Source: Burkholderia sp. E7m39 (GTDB taxonomy: Bacteria; Pseudomonadota; Gammaproteobacteria; Burkholderiales; Burkholderiaceae). Taken from it: a stretch of DNA of 62,110 bases. The first letter of the stretch is position 1, and every line of letters starts with the position of its first letter. This document shows, piece after piece, positions 7,441-15,823 of the stretch. Both the position numbers and the translations under genes were made by a program. The stretch lies in assembly GCA_001319865.1 (NCBI GenBank), contig BBSL01000272.1:1-62110 (forward strand). The letters are read 5' to 3'. The notes below the pieces were generated by a model that saw only the letters and a list, made by a program, of their open reading frames with translations, ran no database searches and was not told the DNA's origin.

Positions 7441-9837
7441 ATGTGTGCAATGCGACTCACCGGCTACGCAGACAGGTTCAGCGTTCATCCCGGCGACACG
7501 ATCCGGTTCTACGTCAACTGCGACGGCCCTAGGCAATATCACGCGTCGATCGTGCAGATGATCAACGGCGATACCAACCCGCGCGGCCCCGGCTTCATCG
7601 AAAAGCCGGTCGAAGCCGCTTGCGAAGCGACTTACGACGGCCGTCCGCAAGCGGTCTACGGCGGCTCGTACGGTTACGTCGACGATGCGCCGCAATTGCG
7701 CGTGCAAAGCTTCACGCTGCAATGCTGGATCTGGCCGACCACGCCGCGCACCGACGCACGCTACTGGAAGCACGGCGAACAGGGGCTCGTCACGAAGTGG
7801 TCGGCAGGCAAAGGCTATGGCCTCTTCATCAACGCCGACGGATGCGCGGAGCTGCGGATCAACGACCGCACATTCACTACGGGCGTGCCCTTGCGCGATC
7901 ACGCCTGGCACTTCCTCGCGGCAAGCTACGACGCGACAACGGGCGCCGTCACGCTGTATCACGAACCGCAGATCGTCTACGCACTGGACCCTGTCATCCC
8001 ACCCGTCGAAGCGCAATACGCCGGCCCCGTCGAGAACGACGGCGCGCCGCTCGTGATCGCAGGCTATGTCAAGGGTTTGGAGCCAGGTCCACTCGGACGC
8101 TCGTCGCTGCCGCAGGGCGTGCTGATCGGCGGCCACTATAACGGCAAGATCGACAGTCCGCGCCTGTGCAATCGCGCGCTGTCGCGGTTCGAAATCGAAA
8201 CAATGAAAGCGGGCGTGCAGCCCGGTCTCAGCGAGCGCCGCCACTCGGGACCGACGGGTCCACTATCCGAATGCATCGTCGCTGCCTGGGACTTCTCGGA
8301 CGGTATCAATACACTCGTTTGCCGCGATCAGGGGCCGTACAGGTTCGACGCGCGGCTCGTCAATTGCCCTACACGTGCGATGACAGGTTACAACTGGGCA
8401 GGCCGCAACTTCGACTGGAAACACGCGCAAGACGAATACGGCGCGATTCACTTTCATGACGACGACCTCGACAACGCGCGCTGGGATGTCAGCTTCGAAT
8501 GGACCGTGCCCGATGACATCAAGAGCCGCTTCTACGCAGCCAGGCTGACCACTGCGGAAGGCGACGAAGACTACATCCCGTTCTGGGTCGTGCCGAAGCT
8601 CGGCGCAAAGAAATCCAAGATCGCGGTGATGGTGCCGACCATCAGCTACATGGCGTATGCGAACGAACACGTCGCATGCAATGCGGGCGGCGCCGAACTG
8701 TTCGTCTACCGCGTGCCCATCATGCAGCAGCAGAACATGTTCCTCGCGGAGCATCGCGAATACGGCGGCTCGATCTACGACACGCATACGGACGGCAGCG
8801 GCATCTGTCTGTCGTCACGGCTGCGCCCTATCCTCAGCATTCGCCCCAAGTACGATCACTTTCTCGCGCAGGCCCCGTGGCAATATCCCGCCGACCTGCA
8901 TCTCATCTGCTGGCTCGAAACGCTCGGCTACGAGTACGACGTGTTCACCGATGAAGACCTCACGTACGACGGCCTCGCGCGCCTCGAAGACTACAACGTC
9001 ATCATCACGGGCTCGCATCCGGAGCACAATTCGGGCGCGCAGCTCGATGCGCTGCACGACTACACGCAGCGCGGTGGACGAATCATGTACATGGGCGCCG
9101 ATGGCTGGTACTGGGTTCATTCGTACCATCCCGCATACGACGAAGTGGGCCGTGGCGTCGTCACCGAAATGCGGCGCTGCGAGTCCGGCATCCGCACGTG
9201 GCGTGCCGATCCCGGCGAGTACTACCACCAGGGAACGGGTGAGCTCGGCGGCATGTGGCGTTTTCGCGGGCGCTATCTGCACTCGGTGGCGGGCACGGGC
9301 ATGTCGTCGGAAGGCTTCGATATTTCCAGCTACTTCTCGCGTACGCCGGAAAGTCTTGACGAACGCGTCGCGTGGGCCTTCGAGGGCATCGACTATGACG
9401 AGAAACTCGGCAACTTCGGGCTGGTCGGCGGCGGCGCGGCAGGCCTCGAACTCGATATCGTCGACACCATGCTGGGCTCGCCACCGCATATCCTGACTGT
9501 GGCGACGTCGGCCGGGCGGCATACGGAAGCATATCTGCTCGTGATGGAAGACTTCGGCTTCAACCAGCAGGGTCTCGACGGCACCGTCCATCCGCGTGTG
9601 CGCGCCGACATCACGTTCCATGAGACGCCGAACGGTGGCGGGTGTTTTGCGTTCAGTTCGATCGCGTATTGTGGTTCGCTGCCGTGGAATAACTGCGACA
9701 ACAACATTTCGCGCCTCACGAAGAACGTGCTCGATCGCTTCGCGGCCGACGGCCCACTGCCTGCGGCACCGTCGAGTGCCGTCAAGTATCGCGGACGCGC
9801 GGACTACGAGTCGCCAGCCGTCGTCACCACGGCCTGA
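7441..9837 (+). CDS. dmfA2: N,N-dimethylformamidase large (heavy) subunit DmfA2
   Basis: A 798-residue protein matching the DMFase heavy subunit (about 760 residues in Alcaligenes/Paracoccus). The N-terminal half resembles a lectin/LamG-like beta domain (about 90-270, with SFTLQCWIWP and HAWHFLAASYD). The C-terminal half holds the hydrolase domain. The known enzyme binds one iron through two Tyr and one Glu; by eye the counterparts are Tyr406 (YMAYANE), Tyr446 (or Tyr441) in REYGGSIYD, and Glu528 in GSHPEHNS. This mapping is inferred, not aligned. AGGAG lies 10 bases upstream of the start. It is followed closely by a Rieske-like gene, unlike the DMFase loci I know of. Confidence 0.92.
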   Translation: MCAMRLTGYADRFSVHPGDTIRFYVNCDGPRQYHASIVQMINGDTNPRGPGFIEKPVEAACEATYDGRPQAVYGGSYGYVDDAPQLRVQSFTLQCWIWPTTPRTDARYWKHGEQGLVTKWSAGKGYGLFINADGCAELRINDRTFTTGVPLRDHAWHFLAASYDATTGAVTLYHEPQIVYALDPVIPPVEAQYAGPVENDGAPLVIAGYVKGLEPGPLGRSSLPQGVLIGGHYNGKIDSPRLCNRALSRFEIETMKAGVQPGLSERRHSGPTGPLSECIVAAWDFSDGINTLVCRDQGPYRFDARLVNCPTRAMTGYNWAGRNFDWKHAQDEYGAIHFHDDDLDNARWDVSFEWTVPDDIKSRFYAARLTTAEGDEDYIPFWVVPKLGAKKSKIAVMVPTISYMAYANEHVACNAGGAELFVYRVPIMQQQNMFLAEHREYGGSIYDTHTDGSGICLSSRLRPILSIRPKYDHFLAQAPWQYPADLHLICWLETLGYEYDVFTDEDLTYDGLARLEDYNVIITGSHPEHNSGAQLDALHDYTQRGGRIMYMGADGWYWVHSYHPAYDEVGRGVVTEMRRCESGIRTWRADPGEYYHQGTGELGGMWRFRGRYLHSVAGTGMSSEGFDISSYFSRTPESLDERVAWAFEGIDYDEKLGNFGLVGGGAAGLELDIVDTMLGSPPHILTVATSAGRHTEAYLLVMEDFGFNQQGLDGTVHPRVRADITFHETPNGGGCFAFSSIAYCGSLPWNNCDNNISRLTKNVLDRFAADGPLPAAPSSAVKYRGRADYESPAVVTTA

Positions 9838-9855
9838 CGCATGGGAGCCCACGCG

Positions 9856-10785
9856 ATGAATGCCATCGTCGAAAGTCCTGTCGTGCGTGCGGCGCCCGCT
9901 TTCGCACTCGGTGCCGACGCTTACCGCACGCTCGCCTTCGCGAAAACGGAAGACGACGTGCTGTGGACGCGCGAATGGATCTGCATCGGCGTGATCGACG
10001 ACGTTCGTCGCGAGGGCGATCTGCTGCCTTTCACGGCAGGCGATCACGCGGTGCACGTTCAGTCGATGCCGGGCGGGCGCCTGGCGGGCCGCTTCAATCT
10101 CGCGCAGCACGGTGGCTGTCGCGCCGTGCCGCTGCAATGCAGACAGGGGGCGAAGACGTCGTGCTCGTTCACGTCGTGCGGCTACAGCCGCGACAGCACG
10201 CCGCTACACGCGGCGGAACGGGGTGCGCCGACTGCCGACATGTACCAGTATCTCGGGCTGCGTCCCGAAAGGCTGCTCGGCGTGCGGGTCGCCCGCGACG
10301 GTGCGCTGATCTTCGTTCATCTCGATCCCGCAGGCGCAGCGTTCGTGTCCACCCACGATGACGCGCCGCAAGGTGCGCGACGCGAACATGCATGGCTCGA
10401 GCTCGACGTGAACTGGAAGCATGCTGGGCAGCGCATGGCGGCGGGCGTGCGGCACGGCGAAGCGACCGACACGCGCGCCGTGTTCGAAAGCCGCGACGCA
10501 ATCGGTCAGGCAACGCAGACATTGACGGCCGCGTGGCGCTATCCGAATCTGCTCGACCTACGTGTGCAAGGAAGCCGCTGCATGGTCGTGCTTCAACCCA
10601 CTGCGCTGCAACGCGTGCTGTGCCGGATCAGCACGTATGGCGCGCATTCGCTCGCGCATTGGCAAGCGCTGCTGCAACGTCGCGCCGCGCTGGCCGACCT
10701 CCACTTCGACGCCGCGCAATGGTTCGAAGCGACGCTCGCTGCGCGCATCGCACGTATCGCGGGCTCTCACTCACAGACACCATGA
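9856..10785 (+). CDS. Rieske oxygenase-like protein with a broken cluster motif
   Basis: A 309-residue protein resembling a ring-hydroxylating oxygenase alpha subunit: an N-terminal Rieske-like fold (about 40-125) and a C-terminal START-like part ending in a VVLQPTALQRVLCRISTYG stretch. The expected CxH...CxxH ligands are eroded. The first pair reads A83-x-H85 (LAQHGG) and the second C103-x-x-T106 (CSFT), so one Cys and one His are missing and a normal [2Fe-2S] cluster is unlikely. Extra Cys residues (88, 95, 108) lie nearby. I start at 9856 because GGAG is 9 bases upstream; an ATG at 9841 is also in frame. It lies 18 bases after dmfA2 and overlaps the Sel1 gene by ATGA, so it belongs to the dmf operon. 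Its role is unknown. Confidence 0.7.
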   Translation: MNAIVESPVVRAAPAFALGADAYRTLAFAKTEDDVLWTREWICIGVIDDVRREGDLLPFTAGDHAVHVQSMPGGRLAGRFNLAQHGGCRAVPLQCRQGAKTSCSFTSCGYSRDSTPLHAAERGAPTADMYQYLGLRPERLLGVRVARDGALIFVHLDPAGAAFVSTHDDAPQGARREHAWLELDVNWKHAGQRMAAGVRHGEATDTRAVFESRDAIGQATQTLTAAWRYPNLLDLRVQGSRCMVVLQPTALQRVLCRISTYGAHSLAHWQALLQRRAALADLHFDAAQWFEATLAARIARIAGSHSQTP

Positions 10786-11426
10786 ACAACGATATCGATC
10801 AAGCCGTCGACTTTTATTCGCAAGGCCATTTCGATGCTGCGTTTCAGGCGTTCAGCGTGCTCGCGCAGGCCGGCCATGCGGATGCGCAGGCGTGGCTCGC
10901 GGCTCTCTACGCAAACGGTGAAGGCATCGAGGCCGATCTGTCATGCGCGTTGCAATGGTATGAAAAGGCGGCGCGGCAAGGGCACGTGCAGGCGCAGGCG
11001 AACCTGGGTGCGATGCTGATGTCGTCGCCCGGCGTTGCGCGGGACGAGGCACAAGGCGTGCACTGGATTCGATGTGCGGCGGAAAACGGCGATCCTTTTG
11101 CGCAGGCCAACCTCGCGAGCCTGTATGCGAAAGGCCGCTGTATCGCGCAGGACGAAGCGGCCGCCGTGGACTGGTTCCGGCGCGCGGCGGAACAGGGACA
11201 CTATCCGTCGCAGGCGCGGCTCGGCTTCTGTTATGCGACCGCACGCGGCGTCGAGCGCGACCGCGTGCAGGCGTTCGTCTGGCTGTCGTTGGCCGCGCAG
11301 CATGGCGTGGGCAATGCGCTGAACGCGCTGGAAAAGGTGCTTGGCGACATGTCGGCCGAAGAAAAACGCGCCGGCTCGAGTCTGTTCGAGCAGTGGCGCT
11401 CGCGTGCTTCCCCTGTTGCCGTCTGA
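10782..11426 (+). CDS. Sel1-like repeat protein
   Basis: A 214-residue protein made mostly of Sel1/TPR-like repeats: at least four 36-residue units with the pattern A..WLAALYANGEGI, AQANLGAMLM, AQANLASLYAKGRCI and SQARLGFCYATARGV. No signal peptide is visible, so it is probably cytosolic and a protein-binding scaffold. The start overlaps the preceding stop as ATGA, showing translational coupling with the Rieske-like gene. Sel1 proteins often act as adaptors in assembly; a partner role for DMFase or the Rieske-like protein is an inference from operon position only. Confidence 0.8.
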   Translation: MNNDIDQAVDFYSQGHFDAAFQAFSVLAQAGHADAQAWLAALYANGEGIEADLSCALQWYEKAARQGHVQAQANLGAMLMSSPGVARDEAQGVHWIRCAAENGDPFAQANLASLYAKGRCIAQDEAAAVDWFRRAAEQGHYPSQARLGFCYATARGVERDRVQAFVWLSLAAQHGVGNALNALEKVLGDMSAEEKRAGSSLFEQWRSRASPVAV

Positions 11427-11459
11427 ACGATTGCACTCCTTCAATGGAAAGAGAATCTG

Positions 11460-11759
11460 ATGAATTACAGCGTGCAACAGATCAAGTTCGAATGCTTCAG
11501 TTACATCAAGGAATTCGGCGCGCGCATGGACGAGTGGGTGATCGGCGCGACGAGCGATCCCGACCGTGCACTGTTCGATGCGTGCGCGCTCGACCGCCGC
11601 GACGACATCTGGATGTGGAAGCCCGCTCAATCCGCCGCCGCAGCGGCCACGGTTATCGATTTCATGACGTCGCGCTATCGCCTCGCACGTGCACCTTTGC
11701 CAACGCACGATCCGGCCGCGCGCTTTGTGATTCTTTACCGCAAGCGGCCTATTGGCTGA
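11460..11759 (+). CDS. Small conserved-looking protein of unknown function
   Basis: A 99-residue protein, last gene of the dmf operon, with a strong ribosome site (GGAAAGAGA) before ATG 11460. The sequence is soluble-looking, with several Trp (WVIG, DIWMWKP) and an Arg-rich C-terminus, and I do not recognise a family. It lies 33 bases after the Sel1 gene. Its last 11 bases overlap the 3' end of the convergent VWA gene, leaving no room for a terminator between the operons. Co-transcription with DMFase suggests an accessory role; nothing in the sequence shows which. Confidence 0.6.
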   Translation: MNYSVQQIKFECFSYIKEFGARMDEWVIGATSDPDRALFDACALDRRDDIWMWKPAQSAAAAATVIDFMTSRYRLARAPLPTHDPAARFVILYRKRPIG

Positions 11760-13398
11760 ACGGCAGCACGCGGCGTAGCGCATCCGCCGCGCCGCCGTCA
11801 CCACTGACGAGTGCGACGCGCGTGCGCCCGAACATCGCCTCGGCCACGCCGATCGACGCCGCATCGAGCGACAGGCACGCGCAATCGATGCGCTGTGCCG
11901 CAAGTTCACGCAGCGCGCAGCGCATGTCTTCGCGCAAATAGCGCGGATCGAAGCTGTCGATATCGAACGGCTCGCCGTCCGACACGACGATGGCCGTCGC
12001 GTGCGTATTGCCCTGCAATTCCGGGGCAAGTTGCGCCGCGAGATGGCGCAGCGCGGCGCCGAAGCGCGTCGATAATCCGGGGCGCGCGGCACGCAGCGCT
12101 GCTTCCACCGCTTCGTTCCATGGCTCGTCGAATGCCTTGAAGACGTGAAAGCGCACGCGTCGGCGCCCATCGGAATGAAAGCCGTACATCGCGAACGGCC
12201 ACGCGTCGGCTGTCAGCGCGCGGCCGAGCAGGCGCCCGAGTGCAAGCGCGCGATTCATCTTGCCGCTGAAACCCGACGACGCCGACAGATCCAGCAGCAC
12301 CGCAACAGGATGCGCACGCGCGCGCCAATGCGTGACGAAAAAGGCCTTGATATCCGGCGTCAAACCGCGACGTGTCTCGATGCGCGCGGCGATGCACGCG
12401 TCGAGGTCGATCGCGTCGCCCTCGTAGGCGCGCGTCGCTTCGGCGGGCATACGTTGCCGCGCGGCGCGCAACGATGCCCGCACCCGCTGTTCCTGAACGA
12501 CGTTCGCATGCGACATGGCGACGGCGGCATCGCTGAGTACTGCACGCAGCGTTTCGACGCGGCAAAAGTCGTTGCGATAGCGGCGTATCACGTAGTCCCA
12601 TTCGCGGTAGTGCGCGACTGAAATCGCCAGCGCACCCGCTTCCGCCGTGTCCGGCTCGCCCATGTCCGCCTGTCCGGCGGACACACTGCGTGCGTCGTTT
12701 GCGTCGCCGGGTGCGGGCGCAACAGGTGTGGGTTCGGCGATCCAGAGGAACACGTTGTCGTCGCGATAGGCCGCCGCCTGCGCGTAGGTTTTGGCGTTGA
12801 ACTGCACGCGCATCTGTCCCAGATCGTTGCCAAGCAGATTGCCGATGTGTCGCGACATCGACGCATCCGCACCGCCGTTCCGCTCAAACGCCTCTTCGAA
12901 AAGACGTCGCCCTTTCTTCACCCAGCCGTCAGTGTCGGCGTAGTCCGGATCAAACAGCGCGCGTGCGAGGCGTGCAATCAGCGCGCTCGCGGTACGCGCG
13001 GTCTGCGCGTCCGTCGTATGGAACGGCCGCCACCAGCGACGCAGGCCAGGATAGCGCTGCATCGCGAGACGCTCCACGCGTGCATCTTCGATCGTGCCAA
13101 CCAGCGCGATCTGCAACGGCGTGAGCTTGCCGCGCTCGAACGGTTGCGTGGACCACGTCAGATGTGCGGCCGCGTGAGCCGCGCAGGCGAGATAGAAGCG
13201 CGACGCGTCGCCCGATATATCCGCGCCCGACTCATCCGGAAACATCAACGCGTGCCCGGTAACGGCTGTACGCGCGGCAGACCGCGCAGCGTCATTCGAT
13301 ACCGCGAGTGGCAACAGCTTCGGCGTCACGCGCCATCCGACCTCCAGATACAGCGCGACGGCTCGCGCAGCGGCATCGAACGCGCGCGCGGCCGTCAT
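11749..13398 (-). CDS. VWA-domain protein of CbbO/NorD type
   Basis: A 549-residue protein with a C-terminal von Willebrand A domain. The MIDAS motif DxSxS is at D370-L-S372-A-S374, followed by GFSGKMNRALALGRLLG. The N-terminal half is a helical NorD/CbbO-like region. It is the last gene of the urtC operon and directly follows a MoxR-type ATPase (3 bases apart). Such pairs (NorQ/NorD, CbbQ/CbbO, CoxD/CoxE) remodel or load metal enzymes. No Rubisco, nitric oxide reductase or CO dehydrogenase lies nearby, so the client here may be the iron DMFase, the urease or the Rieske-like protein. That last step is inference. Confidence 0.82.
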   Translation of the reverse strand: MTAARAFDAAARAVALYLEVGWRVTPKLLPLAVSNDAARSAARTAVTGHALMFPDESGADISGDASRFYLACAAHAAAHLTWSTQPFERGKLTPLQIALVGTIEDARVERLAMQRYPGLRRWWRPFHTTDAQTARTASALIARLARALFDPDYADTDGWVKKGRRLFEEAFERNGGADASMSRHIGNLLGNDLGQMRVQFNAKTYAQAAAYRDDNVFLWIAEPTPVAPAPGDANDARSVSAGQADMGEPDTAEAGALAISVAHYREWDYVIRRYRNDFCRVETLRAVLSDAAVAMSHANVVQEQRVRASLRAARQRMPAEATRAYEGDAIDLDACIAARIETRRGLTPDIKAFFVTHWRARAHPVAVLLDLSASSGFSGKMNRALALGRLLGRALTADAWPFAMYGFHSDGRRRVRFHVFKAFDEPWNEAVEAALRAARPGLSTRFGAALRHLAAQLAPELQGNTHATAIVVSDGEPFDIDSFDPRYLREDMRCALRELAAQRIDCACLSLDAASIGVAEAMFGRTRVALVSGDGGAADALRRVLPFSQ

Positions 13399-13401
13399 GC
13401 G

Positions 13402-14232
13402 TCAGGCGAACATGCTGTCGACGACAGCCGTGAACGCGGTGCACAGGTCCGCATCGTCCGAAAGCGGCTGGACGATTGCGATGCGGCACGCGGTACGCGC
13501 GTCCATGCCGCCCGCGATCAGCGTTGCTGCGTAGATCAGAAGACGCGTCGAAGCGCCTTCCTGCAACGTGGCGGCGGCAAGCGTCCGGGTGCGTTCGCCA
13601 AGTTCCACGAGCTGGCGCGCGAGCGCCGCGTCGGCACCCGATTCATGCGCGACGATCTCCGCTTCCGCGCGCGCATCGGGCCAGCCCATCTCGAGTGCGA
13701 CAAAGCGCTGTCGCGTCGACGTCTTCAGGTCCTTCGAGCGATGCTGATACTGCGGATTGAACGACACGACCAACACGAAATCGGGATGGGCGGCGACCAG
13801 TTCGTTGCGCTTGTCGATTGGCAGGAAACGGCGCGCGTCTGTCAATGGATGAATCGCGACGGTCGTGTCGTTGCGCGCCTCGACCACTTCGTCCAGGTAA
13901 CAGATCGCGCCATGCCGCACGGCCAGCGTCAGCGGGCCGTCCTGCCAATAGGTGCCGTTGCCGTCGAGCAGATAGCGGCCGACCAGATCGCCCGCCGTCA
14001 TGTCTTCGTGGCACGCGATCGTCACGAGGGGACGCCCAAGCGTCCATGCCATGTGTTCGACGAGGCGCGTCTTGCCGCATCCCGTCGGCCCTTTCAGCAT
14101 GATCGGCAGACGCGCACGATACGCCGCCGCGAAGCACTCGGCCTCGTCGCTGGCGGGGCGATACCAGGGAGCGTGGGCAAGACGCCAGGCGTCGATGGGC
14201 GACGCGTTATCCATCGCGTGTGGCCTCGTCAT
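13402..14232 (-). CDS. MoxR/NorQ/CbbQ-type AAA+ ATPase
   Basis: A 276-residue AAA+ ATPase. Walker A is GPTGCGKT (48-55) and Walker B is CYLDE (111-115), with the family stretches HEDMTAGDLVGRYLL and FNPQYQ. The start codon overlaps the ureD stop as ATGA, fixing the start at 14232 and showing coupling. It should form a hexameric motor with the VWA protein encoded next. It is placed after ureD in the urease operon, where such a pair is not part of standard urease maturation (UreD, E, F and G suffice), so a separate client enzyme in the island is likely. Confidence 0.87.
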   Translation of the reverse strand: MTRPHAMDNASPIDAWRLAHAPWYRPASDEAECFAAAYRARLPIMLKGPTGCGKTRLVEHMAWTLGRPLVTIACHEDMTAGDLVGRYLLDGNGTYWQDGPLTLAVRHGAICYLDEVVEARNDTTVAIHPLTDARRFLPIDKRNELVAAHPDFVLVVSFNPQYQHRSKDLKTSTRQRFVALEMGWPDARAEAEIVAHESGADAALARQLVELGERTRTLAAATLQEGASTRLLIYAATLIAGGMDARTACRIAIVQPLSDDADLCTAFTAVVDSMFA

Positions 14233-15122
14233 GCGCTTTCCTTGTCACGTGCAATGTGGGGAATGGTCGAGGCCGGAGCGCTGCCCTTCGACGCAAAGGC
14301 ATCGCCCGTTTGCGCGCACACCGCGTCCACGGCCTGTTTCATCGCGACGCGCAGCTTGTGACCGTCCACGGCGAGTACACGCATGAACGCGCCACAGCCG
14401 TTCGGCAACAGACTCGCGCCCGCGTAACACGTCTGCTGCGCGACGCGTTGAAGCGCATGCAACGCCGCTGCGCGCTCGTCTGCATCCAGCGTAAGCACCA
14501 TGAGTCCGCCGTGCACCGCGAACGGCCCGCGCACGCCGCCGAGCGGGCGCTGCGCCGCCCCCGCGAGCCGGAAGCTGTCGCGCGCGAGCAGGCGCCCAGC
14601 CGGGCTGCGCACGTCGATCGATGCATTGAGGGCGCCGAACGGTTGCTGCCCGCCGGAAGGATCGTGGCTCATGTAGCTGTCCATCAGCAGCATGCGTGCG
14701 CCCGGGTGCAATACCGCGTCGATGTGACTGACAAGACGTGCGCTCGGAAACAGGATGGACGGCTGCGGCAGCCAGTCGAGCCGCGCACCCGGCAGCGCCT
14801 CGATTCGAACGCATGCACGCGCCATGCCGTGGGTCATCGAATGCACGATCGTCGCGGCGGCCGTTTCGACGCGCGCAGTTGCGCCGTGCGTCGCAACGAC
14901 ATGCTGGGCTACCTCGTCGTGCTCGAACAGCCCGCCCGATGTCGATTGCACGATCACGCGCGCGCCCGCTGGCGCATCGAGCAGACGCCCGACGTGAAAC
15001 GGATAGCTGGCCCGCTGCCGCGACAGGTACACGTTCCTGCGCGGCCCGCGCGCGAAACATAGGTCGAGTTGCGGCGCGCTCGCGTCCGCGCGCGATGTCG
15101 GCGGCAACGGATCACTGTGCAT
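14229..15122 (-). CDS. ureD: Urease accessory protein UreD (UreH)
   Basis: A 297-residue urease maturation scaffold that binds apo-urease with UreF and UreG for nickel delivery. Recognised from [41 protein letters not shown] and the stretch [14 protein letters not shown]. The start at 15122 (MHSDPL) overlaps the end of ureG by 11 bases; the open frame extends further into ureG but without a ribosome site. It sits after ureG and before the MoxR gene, overlapping both. Length is normal. Confidence 0.9.
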   Translation of the reverse strand: MHSDPLPPTSRADASAPQLDLCFARGPRRNVYLSRQRASYPFHVGRLLDAPAGARVIVQSTSGGLFEHDEVAQHVVATHGATARVETAAATIVHSMTHGMARACVRIEALPGARLDWLPQPSILFPSARLVSHIDAVLHPGARMLLMDSYMSHDPSGGQQPFGALNASIDVRSPAGRLLARDSFRLAGAAQRPLGGVRGPFAVHGGLMVLTLDADERAAALHALQRVAQQTCYAGASLLPNGCGAFMRVLAVDGHKLRVAMKQAVDAVCAQTGDAFASKGSAPASTIPHIARDKESA

Positions 15123-15789
15123 CGAACAGCACGTCGGCCATGAGCGCATCGACGACGGCATCGACGCCGTCGCCTGTTGCACAGTTCGTCAACGCGACGG
15201 CGCGACCGTTGCGAACTTCATGCGCCTCGCGCACCATCCGGTCGAGATTCACGCCGACATAAGGCGCGAGATCGAACTTGTTGATCACGAGCAGATCGCA
15301 CGACAGCACGCCGAGCCCGCGTTTGCGCGGGATGTCGTCGCCTGCGGCGACGTCGATCACGAAGATCCAGTAGTCGACCAGATCCAGCGAAAACGACGAC
15401 GCGAGATTATCGCCGCCCGACTCGATCAGCACCAGTTGCAGGCCATCGATCTGCGCGTCGAGTTCGTCGGCCGCCTGAAGATTCAGCGTGGGGTCTTCAC
15501 GGATCGCCGTGTGCGGGCATGCGCCCGTTTCGACGGCGAGCACGCGCGCGGGATCGATCAGGCCGCTGCGCCGCACGCGTTCGGCGTCCTCGCGCGTGAC
15601 GAGGTCGTTCGTGATGACGGCAAGTTCGATGCCGCGCGCGGCAAAGCGTGGAATCAGCTGTTCGAGCAGGCGCGTCTTGCCGGAACCGACCGGCCCGCCG
15701 ATGCCGACGCGCGCAGCGCGTGGCAACGCCGTGGCTTGTGCGTCTGAGAAGTCGGGAAACGTCGTGAGAGCGTGCATGGCGAATGTCAT
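15112..15789 (-). CDS. ureG: Urease accessory GTPase UreG
   Basis: A 225-residue GTPase that drives nickel insertion into urease. The P-loop GGPVGSGKT (31-39), the CPH metal motif in [21 protein letters not shown] and the base-specificity motif [10 protein letters not shown] are all present. Length is normal. It follows ureC by 34 bases and overlaps ureD by 11. An internal Met (15777) is an alternative start. Confidence 0.95.
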   Translation of the reverse strand: MTFAMHALTTFPDFSDAQATALPRAARVGIGGPVGSGKTRLLEQLIPRFAARGIELAVITNDLVTREDAERVRRSGLIDPARVLAVETGACPHTAIREDPTLNLQAADELDAQIDGLQLVLIESGGDNLASSFSLDLVDYWIFVIDVAAGDDIPRKRGLGVLSCDLLVINKFDLAPYVGVNLDRMVREAHEVRNGRAVALTNCATGDGVDAVVDALMADVLFDAQ

Positions 15790-15823
15790 CTGTTCAGTGG
15801 TTAGCGGGCGAGCGGTGTGTGAA

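Noticed and set aside
8815..10137. Long minus-strand frame opposite dmfA2
   Set aside because: Shadow of a well-supported gene, with no family resemblance and no ribosome site.
11749..14232. MoxR/VWA pair as Rubisco or nitric oxide reductase activators (cbbQO, norQD)
   Set aside because: No Rubisco or NO reductase genes are in the window; the pair is embedded in the urease operon, so specific symbols are not warranted.
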